A stretch of 21,271 nucleotides of DNA. Origin: Verrucomicrobiota bacterium. Lineage in GTDB: Bacteria > Verrucomicrobiota > Verrucomicrobiia > Chthoniobacterales > JAFAMB01. The first letter of the stretch is position 1. Every line of letters begins with the position of its first letter. The notes under the pieces are model-generated. The model did not search any database, had not been told where the DNA came from, and was given only the letters and a program-made list of their open reading frames with translations. The stretch covers positions 1 to 21,271 of the forward strand of contig JAFAVN010000358.1 in NCBI GenBank assembly GCA_019242435.1, in the 5' to 3' direction. Positions 8,110 through 15,316 of the stretch are shown here, one piece after another. The position numbers and the translations under genes were made by a program.

Positions 8110-8939
8110 AACCTTTCCAGCCACGTGCTGACGGCGGCCACGGTTTCCGGTAATGTCGATGTGCCGGCAGTAATACCTACTGACTCGAAACCGGTGAACC
8201 AATTTGCTTGCAATTCTTCGGCACGCTCGATGTGGAAAGAGGGTTTTCCTGCCGCTTTGCAGGCGACTAACAGCTGCAAGGTATTGTTGCTATTTTTTCC
8301 TCCAACTACCACCATGGCGTCAACCCCTGCTAACAAAGTCTGCAGCGCAATTTGCCGGTTCTTGGTTGGTTGGCAGACGGTATCTCGAAATTTCACGACT
8401 GCCTCTGGACGCGCTTCTTTCAGAGCTGCGACTAGCCTGCGGACATGATCAATCGGCTGGGTTGTCTGAGAAACGACACCGAATCTGGCTACCGGTGGCA
8501 ACGCTGGAATATCGGCCACCGTCTCGATCACACTGGCCTCAGGCAGATCACCGGTCAGACCGCGCACTTCCACATGGTCATGTTTGCCAACAATAGTTGG
8601 ATGGTATCCCGCTCTCGCCATGCTGAACAACGCTTGATGCGCCTGGTGAACTAATGGACAGGTGCCATCAATTACCTCGTAACCGCGGTTACGCCATGTC
8701 GCGATAGCTTGGTCCGAAGCGCCATGAGCGGTAATCATCACTTTTTTGGTAAGGGCACCCGGCGCATCGAGCGATGACTCTATCGCGCCCAAAGCGGCCA
8801 GACGTTCCTTGGCGATAGGGTTATGAACCAACTCGCCTAGGATAGTTAATCGGCCCTCCCGGGCGAGGTCCTCAGCTTGGTTAAGTGCATCACGCACCCC
8901 GAAACAGACGCCATAATGTTGGGCTAGAACTACTTTCAT
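8106..8939 (-). CDS. ispH: 4-hydroxy-3-methylbut-2-enyl diphosphate reductase IspH
   Basis: Last enzyme of the MEP pathway: a [4Fe-4S] protein that reduces HMBPP to IPP and DMAPP in the cytoplasm. 277 residues, somewhat shorter than the E. coli enzyme (316). All key residues can be placed: cluster cysteines C12 (GVCFGV), C94 (DGTCPLV) and C189 (DTVCQPT); substrate-site residues H39 (LVHNP), H72 (TAHG), H122 and E124 (DHVEV), T159/T160 (VSQTT), the KNSNN loop at 215-219, and S261 (AGTST). The ATG at 8939 is chosen because it gives the typical MKVVLAQHYGVCFGV start and has GGAGG 5 bp upstream; a start at 8960 is open but less likely. It lies 39 bp downstream of the winged-helix regulator gene on the same strand, so the two may be co-transcribed. 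Confidence 0.95.
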   Translation of the reverse strand: MKVVLAQHYGVCFGVRDALNQAEDLAREGRLTILGELVHNPIAKERLAALGAIESSLDAPGALTKKVMITAHGASDQAIATWRNRGYEVIDGTCPLVHQAHQALFSMARAGYHPTIVGKHDHVEVRGLTGDLPEASVIETVADIPALPPVARFGVVSQTTQPIDHVRRLVAALKEARPEAVVKFRDTVCQPTKNRQIALQTLLAGVDAMVVVGGKNSNNTLQLLVACKAAGKPSFHIERAEELQANWFTGFESVGITAGTSTLPETVAAVSTWLERL

Positions 8940-8978
8940 TGGGCCTCCTTTGTGTGGCAAAGCTTCAATGCAAAATGT

Positions 8979-9275
8979 TTATCCGCGACCTAACTTCACG
9001 ATCTCTTCTAAGGTCTCGATGTACCGTTTAAATGCAGTTCGCCCCCGTTCAGTCATCGAATAGCTGGTCTGCGGCCGGTCTAGAACTTCTTTCGTGACCG
9101 CCACATACCCAGTTTGGTGCAGCGTCCGCAAATGAGTGACGAGGTTGCCGTCGCTCATCTGCAGCTGATTTTTCAATTCCTGAAAAGACCAACGCGGTCG
9201 GGTCGCTAACAAGGTCATGATGGCAAGCCGTCCCTTCTCGTGAATCGTTCGATTAAGTTTGCTAAAATCAACCAT
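8979..9275 (-). CDS. winged-helix transcriptional regulator (MarR/PadR-like, HTH_34 type)
   Basis: A 98-residue protein that is almost entirely one winged-helix DNA-binding domain. N-terminal helix DFSKLNRTIHEKGRLAIMTLL (about 3-23), then WSFQELKNQLQMSDGNLVTHLRTLHQTGYV (about 29-58), in which MSDGNLVTHLRTL is the recognition helix, then the wing (VTKEVLDRPQTSYSMTERG, about 60-78) and a C-terminal helix likely used for dimerisation. This matches the HTH_34 type (PF13601) of small regulators that repress nearby genes; its ligand cannot be read from the sequence. The ATG at 9275 was chosen over an open frame to 9335 because it starts the domain and overlaps the stop of the membrane-protein gene by 8 bp. 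That overlap implies coupled synthesis with the membrane protein. Confidence 0.85.
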   Translation of the reverse strand: MVDFSKLNRTIHEKGRLAIMTLLATRPRWSFQELKNQLQMSDGNLVTHLRTLHQTGYVAVTKEVLDRPQTSYSMTERGRTAFKRYIETLEEIVKLGRG

Positions 9276-9909
9276 GCTCGTATCGCCGAGCGGAGAACAA
9301 TACCACCAGACCGTACACGGTGTGGTAGAGACCAAAGGTTCCAGCCATTGCCAGGTATCCCGTCTGCTCCAGTTGAAGTGATCTCCCGGCGGAAGCGGTC
9401 AGCCTGGGATTCATCAGAACCAGAATAAGCACGCCAGTCAAAATAAAGGCCCAACCGAGCACCACGATTGACCTTGGCGCAAAGGTCGTAGTGGACAATA
9501 GAGCTAATCCATAAAGTGCCATCCAGGTAACCGCAATGAACAACTCGGAGCTTTTGGCACGACTAAGCAGGAAGGTTAACGCAATCGCTATCAGAAAGGC
9601 TGGAGCGATAGCGTAAAGCGCGGTCCGCAGCCGATGGGAACCAAATGTTTCTCCTCGATAGGTGGTGGAGCGAAACAGGAAAAAAACGTTGGCGATAGCG
9701 CTCAAAATACAAACCACGATCCAGACGGGAACAAAATGGTATTGAAACAGCGGTTGAGCTGGTCCTGGGGTTAAGGCGAGAGCTCCAACCGACAAAGCGA
9801 CTATTCCACAAAAGAGCGCAGCGGGAGCCGAAACCGCACGATAAATGGTAGCTCGCTCCATCAATTCCCGGATAACCCGCAAGTGATCCTCGGCAGCGGA
9901 TGGATTCAT
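9268..9909 (-). CDS. six-helix integral membrane protein of unknown function, paired with the regulator
   Basis: 213 residues from the ATG at 9909. The N-terminus MNPSAAEDHLRVIRELMERATIYR is a charged cytoplasmic-looking helix, followed by six hydrophobic segments at about 26-48, 59-79, 97-116, 122-142, 147-166 and 185-206. I see no transporter or enzyme motif and cannot assign a function. The gene ends 8 bp inside the winged-helix gene, so the two proteins are made together. Pairs of a small membrane protein and a winged-helix regulator are frequent in bacterial genomes, and the membrane protein may be the regulated target or may influence the regulator; both are inference. The open frame extends to 9948, but 9909 gives the natural N-terminus. 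Upstream lies a 9-bp repeat array. Confidence 0.75.
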   Translation of the reverse strand: MNPSAAEDHLRVIRELMERATIYRAVSAPAALFCGIVALSVGALALTPGPAQPLFQYHFVPVWIVVCILSAIANVFFLFRSTTYRGETFGSHRLRTALYAIAPAFLIAIALTFLLSRAKSSELFIAVTWMALYGLALLSTTTFAPRSIVVLGWAFILTGVLILVLMNPRLTASAGRSLQLEQTGYLAMAGTFGLYHTVYGLVVLFSARRYEHG

Positions 9910-9979
9910 TCCAGGCTGCTTTGTGCCACAAAGGAAACCGGAGAGCAAGCATTACCGGACAGGGGCTGGAGACGGGCGA

Positions 9980-10155
9980 GTGGACCGAATGGACAGAGTG
10001 GACGGAATGGACCAAGTGGACCTCTGAGACGGAGCTTAGTCCATGTCCAGTGCGACTGCTGGTCCCTCTTGTCCACCGAGATCGTCTCCATCCACTTCGC
10101 CCACTTTCTTCACTCGGCGGTCCGCCCCGTCCACTTGGTCCACTTGGGCCCACTC
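9980..10155. repeat. 9-bp iterated inverted array A
   Basis: Left arm 9980-10024: five consecutive 9-bp units of the form RTGGACNNA/C (for example GTGGACCGA, ATGGACAGA). Right arm about 10092-10155: the same word on the other strand (GTCCACTTG twice at 10129 and 10138), again with a 9-bp period but more decayed. The two arms are about 65 bp apart and can pair into an imperfect hairpin. It occupies the gap between two minus-strand genes (the secreted protein ends at 10168; the membrane protein starts at 9909). The reading frames that cross it are a by-product of the 9-bp period. Confidence 0.85.
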
Positions 10156-10167
10156 TGCCAATCCGGT

Positions 10168-10833
10168 CTACTGGCCTTCCGATTGTTCAGTCTTATCTGG
10201 CGACGGCCAGGCGAAAGTCGCCACCAGATAGTCCGCCTGGGCGGCGGCTTTTTTGGCGCCCGATGCCGGGTAAGTAATCCGGTATTCCGCCGACCATTCG
10301 CCACGCTGGGCCACGATCAGGCGGGAACGCAATTTTTGCGGCCGGCCGCGGAAAATATCCGTATAAAGAAACTCCGCCATCAGCGCCGAAATTCGTGCAG
10401 GTGAAACTGAGGCCGGACCATGGGCAGTAACCTTGGCGCCGGGGTGTTGGGAAACGACCTCGTTCTTTCGAAACTGAAACTCCTCTTCCAGTTTCTTTCC
10501 GTGGACTGGATAGACGAAGATGGTCGCGGCAATCTCTGGCCCGTCAGCGTTATAACCAACCGAAATGTCGCGTCCGGCCTGGTCATATTGTTTGGTTACG
10601 ATCCGCCGAAACTCACCGATTTGAGCCGGGAACAAAAACCCGGACGCGACGTGAAGAAGCCCGTCGCCCTGAACCACATTAAAGGGAGGAGATTGTGCTG
10701 GTGAATTGCCGGGAGCGACGAATGGGATGAGCACCGCCAATGCGAAGGCTCGAATCAGCTCCTGTATTTGCTGCCAAGCCCCGAGTACTGGATCGCATTC
10801 TCTGGCATTGCTGTTTTTAGCGGCTTCTGGCAT
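10168..10833 (-). CDS. putative secreted protein of unknown function
   Basis: 221 residues from the ATG at 10833. Residues 26-47 look like a signal peptide: ELIRAFALAVLIPFVAP, with a plausible signal peptidase site after SPA (44-46). The preceding 25 residues are unusually long for an n-region, so a downstream non-ATG start (TTG or CTG within 24-32) is possible. The mature part contains a repeated pattern of likely beta strands: DISVGYNADGPEIAATIFVYP near 90-110, then ISALMAEFLYTDIF near 148 and RGEWSAEYRITYPAS near 176-190, followed by a helix ending QADYLVATFAWP. I recognise no catalytic motif and no named family. It is transcribed divergently from sulP, only two bases apart, so the two starts share one promoter region. 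Confidence 0.7.
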   Translation of the reverse strand: MPEAAKNSNARECDPVLGAWQQIQELIRAFALAVLIPFVAPGNSPAQSPPFNVVQGDGLLHVASGFLFPAQIGEFRRIVTKQYDQAGRDISVGYNADGPEIAATIFVYPVHGKKLEEEFQFRKNEVVSQHPGAKVTAHGPASVSPARISALMAEFLYTDIFRGRPQKLRSRLIVAQRGEWSAEYRITYPASGAKKAAAQADYLVATFAWPSPDKTEQSEGQ

Positions 10834-10836
10834 AAT
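10808..10836 (+). promoter_or_regulatory. possible sulP promoter overlapping the divergent start codon
   Basis: TTGCTG (10808-10813) and CATAAT (10831-10836) are spaced by 17 bp, a good sigma-70-type fit read by eye. The -10 box covers the ATG of the divergent secreted-protein gene. Transcription would begin near 10843, which would rule out the TTG at 10836 as the sulP start and favour the TTG at 10848. Confidence 0.3.
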
Positions 10837-12566
10837 TGGGCTTTTCGTTGAAGCTAATTTCCGCGGTTCCTATCTCGCAAGTACTGTCTTCTTACCAGCC
10901 GGACTGGTTACCTAAGGACCTGATCGCCGGCGTCTCGGTAGCTGCGGTTCAGATTCCGACTGCAGTAGCGTATGCGCAGCTGGCCGGCTTCCCGCCCCAG
11001 GTCGGCTTGTACTCGAGCGTGTTGCCATTGGTCGCCTATGCGCTGTTTGGGTCGTCGCGGCAACTGGTTGTTGGCCCCGACTCCGGAACCTGCGCCATGC
11101 TGGCCGCTACCCTGGCGCCGCTCGCAGCCGGCGGGGGCCCGGATCGATTCGCCCAGCTATCGGTGGCGATTTGCTTTGTGGGCGGGCTGCTCTGCTTAAT
11201 GGCTGCTCTGCTGCGCTGCAATTTCGTGGCGGATTTCCTTTCCGAACCGATTCTGATCGGATTCATGAACGGCCTCGGGCTGAACATTGCCGTCAGCCAG
11301 ATCGGTAAGATCTTCGGAGTGCCGACGACTCAGACCCGATTTTGGTCCATGCTGATAGACAGCATCAAAAACCTGCCAAAGTTTCATCCTCTGACTGCGG
11401 CATTAGGTTTGGGACTCGTTTTCGCGCTGGTGGCACTGAAGTGGCGCTGGCCGAGAGCGCCGGGAGCATTGGTTGCCGTAATGATTGGTTTAATTGCGGG
11501 ATCAATTTGGGATCTCGGCAATCAGGGTGTGCAGTTGCTAGGCCCCATACCCCAGGGGTTCCAGCCGCCGCATTGGCCGCATTTACATTGGCGGGACTGG
11601 GAGGATCTGGTTCCTGGGGCAGTTGGCATTGTCCTGGTTAGTTACTGCAACTTGGCCCTGGCAGCTCGTAGCTTTGCCCGCCGAGCCGGCTACGAGACAG
11701 ATTCAAACCAGGATTTCCGTGCTCTGGGAATAGCCGATATCTGCTCCGGTTTATCCGGGGGATTCATGGTGAGCAGCGGTAACTCACAAACCGCGATCGC
11801 GATTGGGGTGGGCGGTAAGACTCAGATCGCTAATCTGGTCGGAGCGGCTGCCATCGCGCTGGTTGTCCAATTCGCCACCGGGCCCTTGGCAGCTCTTCCG
11901 ATTGCAGCGCTCGGAGCAATTCTGGTCGTGTCCGGGATCGGTCTACTGGACATCCGCGGATTGAGGCGCCTGTATCGCTGGTCTAAGAGCGAATTTGCAT
12001 TGTCACTCGTCGCTACCTTTGGTGTCCTGACGTTCGGAGTATTTCGCGGAATATTTCTGGCCGTCGGCTTGGCGATCATCCGGATTCTGAGCCAGATCTC
12101 GCGACCTAACGAAGCGATCGTCGGCAAAATTCCCGGAATTGACGGTTACAATGACATTGCCGGCCATCCGAACGCCGAGACTCTCCCAGGCGTGTTAATC
12201 TACCGGTTCGATGCGCCCATTCTTTTCTTCAATGCCGATTGGTTTCGGCGCCGGTTAATTCGGCTGATCGACACCGCGGCCAACCCGCTGCACACCGTCA
12301 TTATCGATATGGAGAGCAGCCAATTAACCGATACTACCGGAGCGGACGCGCTAGCCCGTGTTTTTGATCGCACTCGGGCAGATGGAATCGGGTTGAAATT
12401 ATGCCGGGTGCGGACGGCAGTTCGCCATGTATTGCAACAGACAGGCCTGCTCAACTCTATCGGAGAGGACAATTTTTATCCCTCGATTCGCAGCGCTGCG
12501 GAAGCGGCGATTAGCGAGCGAGCAGGAGCGGCCGAAGGCCGGCGGGAACAAGGGAAAACGCCATGA
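10836..12566 (+). CDS. SulP-family (SLC26) anion transporter with C-terminal STAS domain
   Basis: An inner-membrane transporter of the SulP family, which moves sulfate, bicarbonate or other anions; the substrate cannot be read from the sequence. 576 residues from TTG 10836. The signature DLIAGVSVAAVQIPTAVAYA at about 30-49 is followed by the conserved LVVGPDSGTCAMLAA block near 75-89 and about a dozen hydrophobic segments to roughly residue 420. The STAS domain spans about 445-560 (VLIYRFDAPILFFNADWF, then IIDMESSQLTDTTGADAL, with D499-T500-T501). No ATG is available near the N-terminus: a stop directly precedes TTG 10836, and TTG 10848 is the alternative start, favoured if the -10 box at 10831-10836 is real. 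The nearest neighbours do not define a substrate, though a cysteine synthase gene lies 2 kb further on. Confidence 0.92.
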   Translation: MGFSLKLISAVPISQVLSSYQPDWLPKDLIAGVSVAAVQIPTAVAYAQLAGFPPQVGLYSSVLPLVAYALFGSSRQLVVGPDSGTCAMLAATLAPLAAGGGPDRFAQLSVAICFVGGLLCLMAALLRCNFVADFLSEPILIGFMNGLGLNIAVSQIGKIFGVPTTQTRFWSMLIDSIKNLPKFHPLTAALGLGLVFALVALKWRWPRAPGALVAVMIGLIAGSIWDLGNQGVQLLGPIPQGFQPPHWPHLHWRDWEDLVPGAVGIVLVSYCNLALAARSFARRAGYETDSNQDFRALGIADICSGLSGGFMVSSGNSQTAIAIGVGGKTQIANLVGAAAIALVVQFATGPLAALPIAALGAILVVSGIGLLDIRGLRRLYRWSKSEFALSLVATFGVLTFGVFRGIFLAVGLAIIRILSQISRPNEAIVGKIPGIDGYNDIAGHPNAETLPGVLIYRFDAPILFFNADWFRRRLIRLIDTAANPLHTVIIDMESSQLTDTTGADALARVFDRTRADGIGLKLCRVRTAVRHVLQQTGLLNSIGEDNFYPSIRSAAEAAISERAGAAEGRREQGKTP

Positions 12567-12593
12567 GAACGCCATCGATATAAGCAAGGTCCA

Positions 12594-12812
12594 GCGCTCC
12601 TGGCGGGGAGCCGCTTTGCAGGCTGTAATTTTCTGTTGGCGACAAGCGGGCGGCTCTCCCATGAATAGCCCAGCGGATTGCTTCGATACCGCGAGCGTTC
12701 TGGAACGCCACCTGATATGGCGGGAGCAAAAGCCTGATTGTTTTCGGGAGCCGCCTGTTTGGTGCCAACAGAGTTGCCCGCCTGCAAAGCCGTTCCCCTC
12801 CAGTGCGGTTGG
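12594..12812. repeat. imperfect foldback element between sulP and the alcohol dehydrogenase gene
   Basis: The left arm, about 12605-12661 (begins GGGGAGCCGCTTTGCAGGC, includes CTGTTGGC and GGCGGCTC), and the inverse complement of about 12746-12798 read nearly the same: GGGGAACGGCTTTGCAGGC, CTGTTGGC and GGCGGCTC occur in the same order. The arms of about 55 bp are separated by about 85 bp. The element fills most of the 266-bp gap between the convergent stops. Open frames across it (both strands) look like non-coding, arginine/proline-rich translations. It resembles a short foldback or MITE-type repeat; no target-site duplication is obvious. Confidence 0.7.
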
Positions 12813-12832
12813 GCGTTCCGTGCCCCGACCGT

Positions 12833-13822
12833 TCACACCACCAGCACCGCGGCTCCGTCTAACCCGCCATGTCGCACCGCATCAAGAGCCTCGTTCGCCT
12901 CGGCTAGTGGAAATCGGGTTACGGACGGCCGGATTCCGGCAATCGGAGCCAGCCGGAGAAATTCATTGGCGTCTTGTCGTGTCAGGTTCGCCACCGAACA
13001 GAGTGTGCGTTCACCCCACAACAAATCGTACCCAAACGACGGAATGTCACTCATGTGAATCCCACCGCAGACTACCCGTCCTCCTTTATCCACAGCTTGA
13101 AGTGCTAGTGGTACCAGGGAACCCGCCGGTGCGAAAATAATCGCTGCATCCAAAAGTTCCGGTGGCAATTCATCTGAAGCACCGGCCCAAGCTGCTCCTA
13201 GTTTCAGGGCAAACCGTTGCCCGGTACTGTCTCCGCGGCGAGTGAAGGCAAAGACCTGCCGGTGCTGATGACGAGCAACTTGAGCCACTAAGTGAGCGGC
13301 AGCTCCGAACCCATATATCCCAAGCTTTTTTATGCGGTCAGGCGGACCAGCCATTACCAGCGACCGATAGCCGATTAGCCCCGCGCATAGAAGGGGGGCA
13401 GCTACTGCCGGGTCATTATACGCAGCCGGCATCGGAAAACAGAAGCGCTCGTCGGCTACCGTATATTCGGCGTAACCACCGTCGCGCGTATAACCGGTGA
13501 ATAAGGCATTCTCACAGAGGTTTTCTCGGCCAGTCAGGCAGAACTGGCATTGGCCGCAGGTCCAGCCTAGCCAAGGAATACCTATCCGTTGTCCAATCTT
13601 AACCTGCTCGGACTGAGATTCCGTTACCGTCCCCACAATTTCATGTCCAGGAATGATCGGCAGTTTCGGCTTGGCTAGTTCTCCATCGATTAGATGGAGA
13701 TCGGTTCGGCAGACAGCACAAGCTTCCACCTTGACGAGAATCTCCCCGGGTTTTGGGGTCGGGATCGCAATTTCAGTAAGCTCCAACCGGGTACGAGGTT
13801 TGTTTAAAAGCATGGCGACCAT
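12833..13822 (-). CDS. zinc-dependent alcohol dehydrogenase (MDR family, AdhA-like)
   Basis: NAD(P)-dependent alcohol/aldehyde oxidoreductase of the medium-chain, zinc-containing type. 329 residues from the ATG at 13822, normal size. Start MVAMLLNKPRTRLELTEI; the upstream open frame to 13879 adds residues that do not look like the family. Catalytic-zinc ligands C38 (ACAVCRTDLH), H60/E61 (PGHE) and C146 (LLCAGLIGYRS); structural-zinc cysteines C89, C92, C95 and C103 (CGQCQFCLTGRENLC). Rossmann loop GIYGFGAAAH at about 168-177, close to the usual GxGxxG. The opening motif KVEACAVCRTDLHLIDGEL is typical of the COG1064 AdhA group found widely in bacteria. The substrate is unknown. It stands alone on the minus strand after the cysteine synthase gene, from which repeat array B separates it. 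Confidence 0.93.
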   Translation of the reverse strand: MVAMLLNKPRTRLELTEIAIPTPKPGEILVKVEACAVCRTDLHLIDGELAKPKLPIIPGHEIVGTVTESQSEQVKIGQRIGIPWLGWTCGQCQFCLTGRENLCENALFTGYTRDGGYAEYTVADERFCFPMPAAYNDPAVAAPLLCAGLIGYRSLVMAGPPDRIKKLGIYGFGAAAHLVAQVARHQHRQVFAFTRRGDSTGQRFALKLGAAWAGASDELPPELLDAAIIFAPAGSLVPLALQAVDKGGRVVCGGIHMSDIPSFGYDLLWGERTLCSVANLTRQDANEFLRLAPIAGIRPSVTRFPLAEANEALDAVRHGGLDGAAVLVV

Positions 13823-13961
13823 GCTGGAACGGTTGCCTGGCACAATCAGAACGATGCCGCCGGCTGGAGCCGAGCGCAACGGGATGATCGTAAGCTTGTG
13901 CTTATTGGGCCTTCACGTGGCAAGGGATTCGCTTGTCCATACCGGAAGGGAGGACGGGCAA

Positions 13962-14240
13962 ATGGACACAGTGGACAGGATGGACACAGTGGACAGGATG
14001 GACACAATGGACAGGATGGAGGCAATGGACCGGATGGACACAATGGACCGGATGGACGCCGCAGACGACACTACCAGGTCGGACTCAGCGGCAACGGTCT
14101 AGAGCGCCTACCGTATGCCTTGTGTCCCACTCGGCCTCGGTTCCATGGTGCCCGTTCCGTCCGCTCGGGTCCATGGTCTCCATCGTGTCCATCGTGTCCA
14201 TCCTGTCCATCCTGTCCACCGTGTCCATCCTGTCCATCCT
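13962..14240. repeat. 9-bp iterated inverted array B
   Basis: Left arm 13962-14060: eleven exact-length 9-bp units without a single indel, alternating ATGGACACA/GTGGACAGG-like words (consensus RTGGACANR, later units drifting to ATGGACCGG). Right arm 14169-14240: eight 9-bp units of the complementary word (GTCCATCCT, GTCCATCGT, GTCCACCGT). The arms are separated by 108 bp without repetition. The same word forms array A 4 kb away. The array lies in the 441-bp gap between the alcohol dehydrogenase start (13822) and the cysteine synthase stop (14264); nothing else coding is seen there. Because 9 is a multiple of 3, all frames stay open and give false ORFs on both strands. Confidence 0.92.
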
Positions 14241-14263
14241 CCCGGTCTCCTGCTCCGCGTTAT

Positions 14264-15307
14264 TTACAGTCGATCCAGGAACTCCAGACCCTTCGCGTTG
14301 GGCGTCAATCCCTTCTCTTGCAGCCAGTGCGGGTTGTATAACCGCGAAACATATCGCGACCCGGAATCGCAAAGAATGGTGGCAATCACTTGTCCGGGAC
14401 CTCCTTCTTTAGCTAGTTTGGCCGCACCGCAGACATTAATGGCAGACGATAGGCTGAGAAAAAGCCCTTCCGCGTGCAGCAGATGATAAAGCATCTCCAT
14501 GGCGAGATCGTCGGGGATGCGATATGCGTCATCGATTTTTACACCCTCGAGATTCTTGGTAACCCGGCCTTGACCGATGCCCTCCGCCACTGAATCGCCA
14601 TCGTGAATATCGGTGTGCCCGAGTTTTACCCACGACCAGATGGCAGCTCCGTAAGGATCAGCAGCAATCACTTTTACATCAGGATTTTGTTCCTTCAGGT
14701 AGAGAGCAATCCCCGCCAAGGTTCCTCCGGTACCAACGGATGCGACGAACCCGGTCAGCCGGCCTAGTGTTTGTTCCCAGATTTCCGGTCCAGTCGACTC
14801 ATAGTGAGCCAGCCGATTGGCGACATTATCGAACTGATTCGCCCAGAACCCATTGGGAATTTGTTCTGCGACCCTTTGAGAGACCCGGATATAGTTATCC
14901 GGATCTTTGTACGGTTTTTCAGGCACCGTCCTGACCTCGGCTCCCATCGCCCGCAATCCTTCAATCTTTTCTTTCGATTGGGTTTCCGGGATCACAATGA
15001 CAGTGTGGTAACCGCGAGCATTCCCGACTAAGGCCAGACCGATGCCGGTATTACCGGCCGTTCCCTCTACGATTGTGCCGCCTGCTTGCAATGCACCCGA
15101 GGCCTCTGCGTCTAGAACGATCCCCAGTGCAGCTCGATCCTTTACGGAGCCACCCGGGTTCAGAAATTCTGCTTTGCCCCAGATTTCACATCCGGTGGCC
15201 TCAGATAATTTGTGCAATCGAATCAGGGGTGTTCGTCCAATGGTTTGGCAAAAGCCGTCCGTAACGAATCCAAATGGCGCCACTCTGGAGGGGTCGGGTT
15301 TCAGCAT
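14264..15307 (-). CDS. cysteine synthase-like PLP enzyme (CysK/cystathionine beta-synthase family)
   Basis: A fold-type II PLP enzyme that by homology makes cysteine from O-acetylserine (or a related activated serine) and sulfide. 347 residues from the ATG at 15307. PLP lysine K56 in NPGGSVKDRAA; substrate loop EGTAGNTGIGLA at 81-92 (TAGN in place of the more common TSGN); phosphate-binding VGTGGTLAG at 191-199; S315 in CDSGSRYVS contacts the pyridine nitrogen. The long C-terminal tail (RLYNPHWLQEKGL to 347) and the variant GLFLSLSSAINV at 281-292, where classical CysK has GGSSG, indicate a side branch of the family such as the fungal Cys12/Cys2-like cysteine synthases. I therefore avoid naming it cysK. 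It is separated from its neighbours by repeat arrays on both sides. Confidence 0.88.
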   Translation of the reverse strand: MLKPDPSRVAPFGFVTDGFCQTIGRTPLIRLHKLSEATGCEIWGKAEFLNPGGSVKDRAALGIVLDAEASGALQAGGTIVEGTAGNTGIGLALVGNARGYHTVIVIPETQSKEKIEGLRAMGAEVRTVPEKPYKDPDNYIRVSQRVAEQIPNGFWANQFDNVANRLAHYESTGPEIWEQTLGRLTGFVASVGTGGTLAGIALYLKEQNPDVKVIAADPYGAAIWSWVKLGHTDIHDGDSVAEGIGQGRVTKNLEGVKIDDAYRIPDDLAMEMLYHLLHAEGLFLSLSSAINVCGAAKLAKEGGPGQVIATILCDSGSRYVSRLYNPHWLQEKGLTPNAKGLEFLDRL

Positions 15308-15316
15308 GAATTAAAT

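Noticed and set aside
9883..10404. Plus-strand ORF of 173 codons across array A and the end of the secreted-protein gene
   Set aside because: It overlaps the repeat and runs antisense to a better-supported gene with a signal peptide; its product has no recognisable domain.
12399..12836. Minus-strand ORFs (85-145 codons) over the foldback element
   Set aside because: Several frames are open at once because the region is GC-rich. They overlap the sulP 3' end and show no protein family.
12427..13140. Plus-strand ORF of 237 codons over the end of sulP, the foldback element and the alcohol dehydrogenase gene
   Set aside because: It overlaps three explained features, and its product is low-complexity, basic and proline-rich, with no domain. 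It is a shadow frame.
13962..14240. CRISPR array
   Set aside because: The units are 9 bp with no unique spacers of 25-40 bp, the two arms are inverted, and no cas gene is present.
13933..14412. Long open frames on both strands across array B, with repetitive Met-Asp/Trp-Thr products
   Set aside because: The 9-bp period keeps every frame open on both strands, so these ORFs follow from the repeat. No protein-like region outside the repeat supports them.
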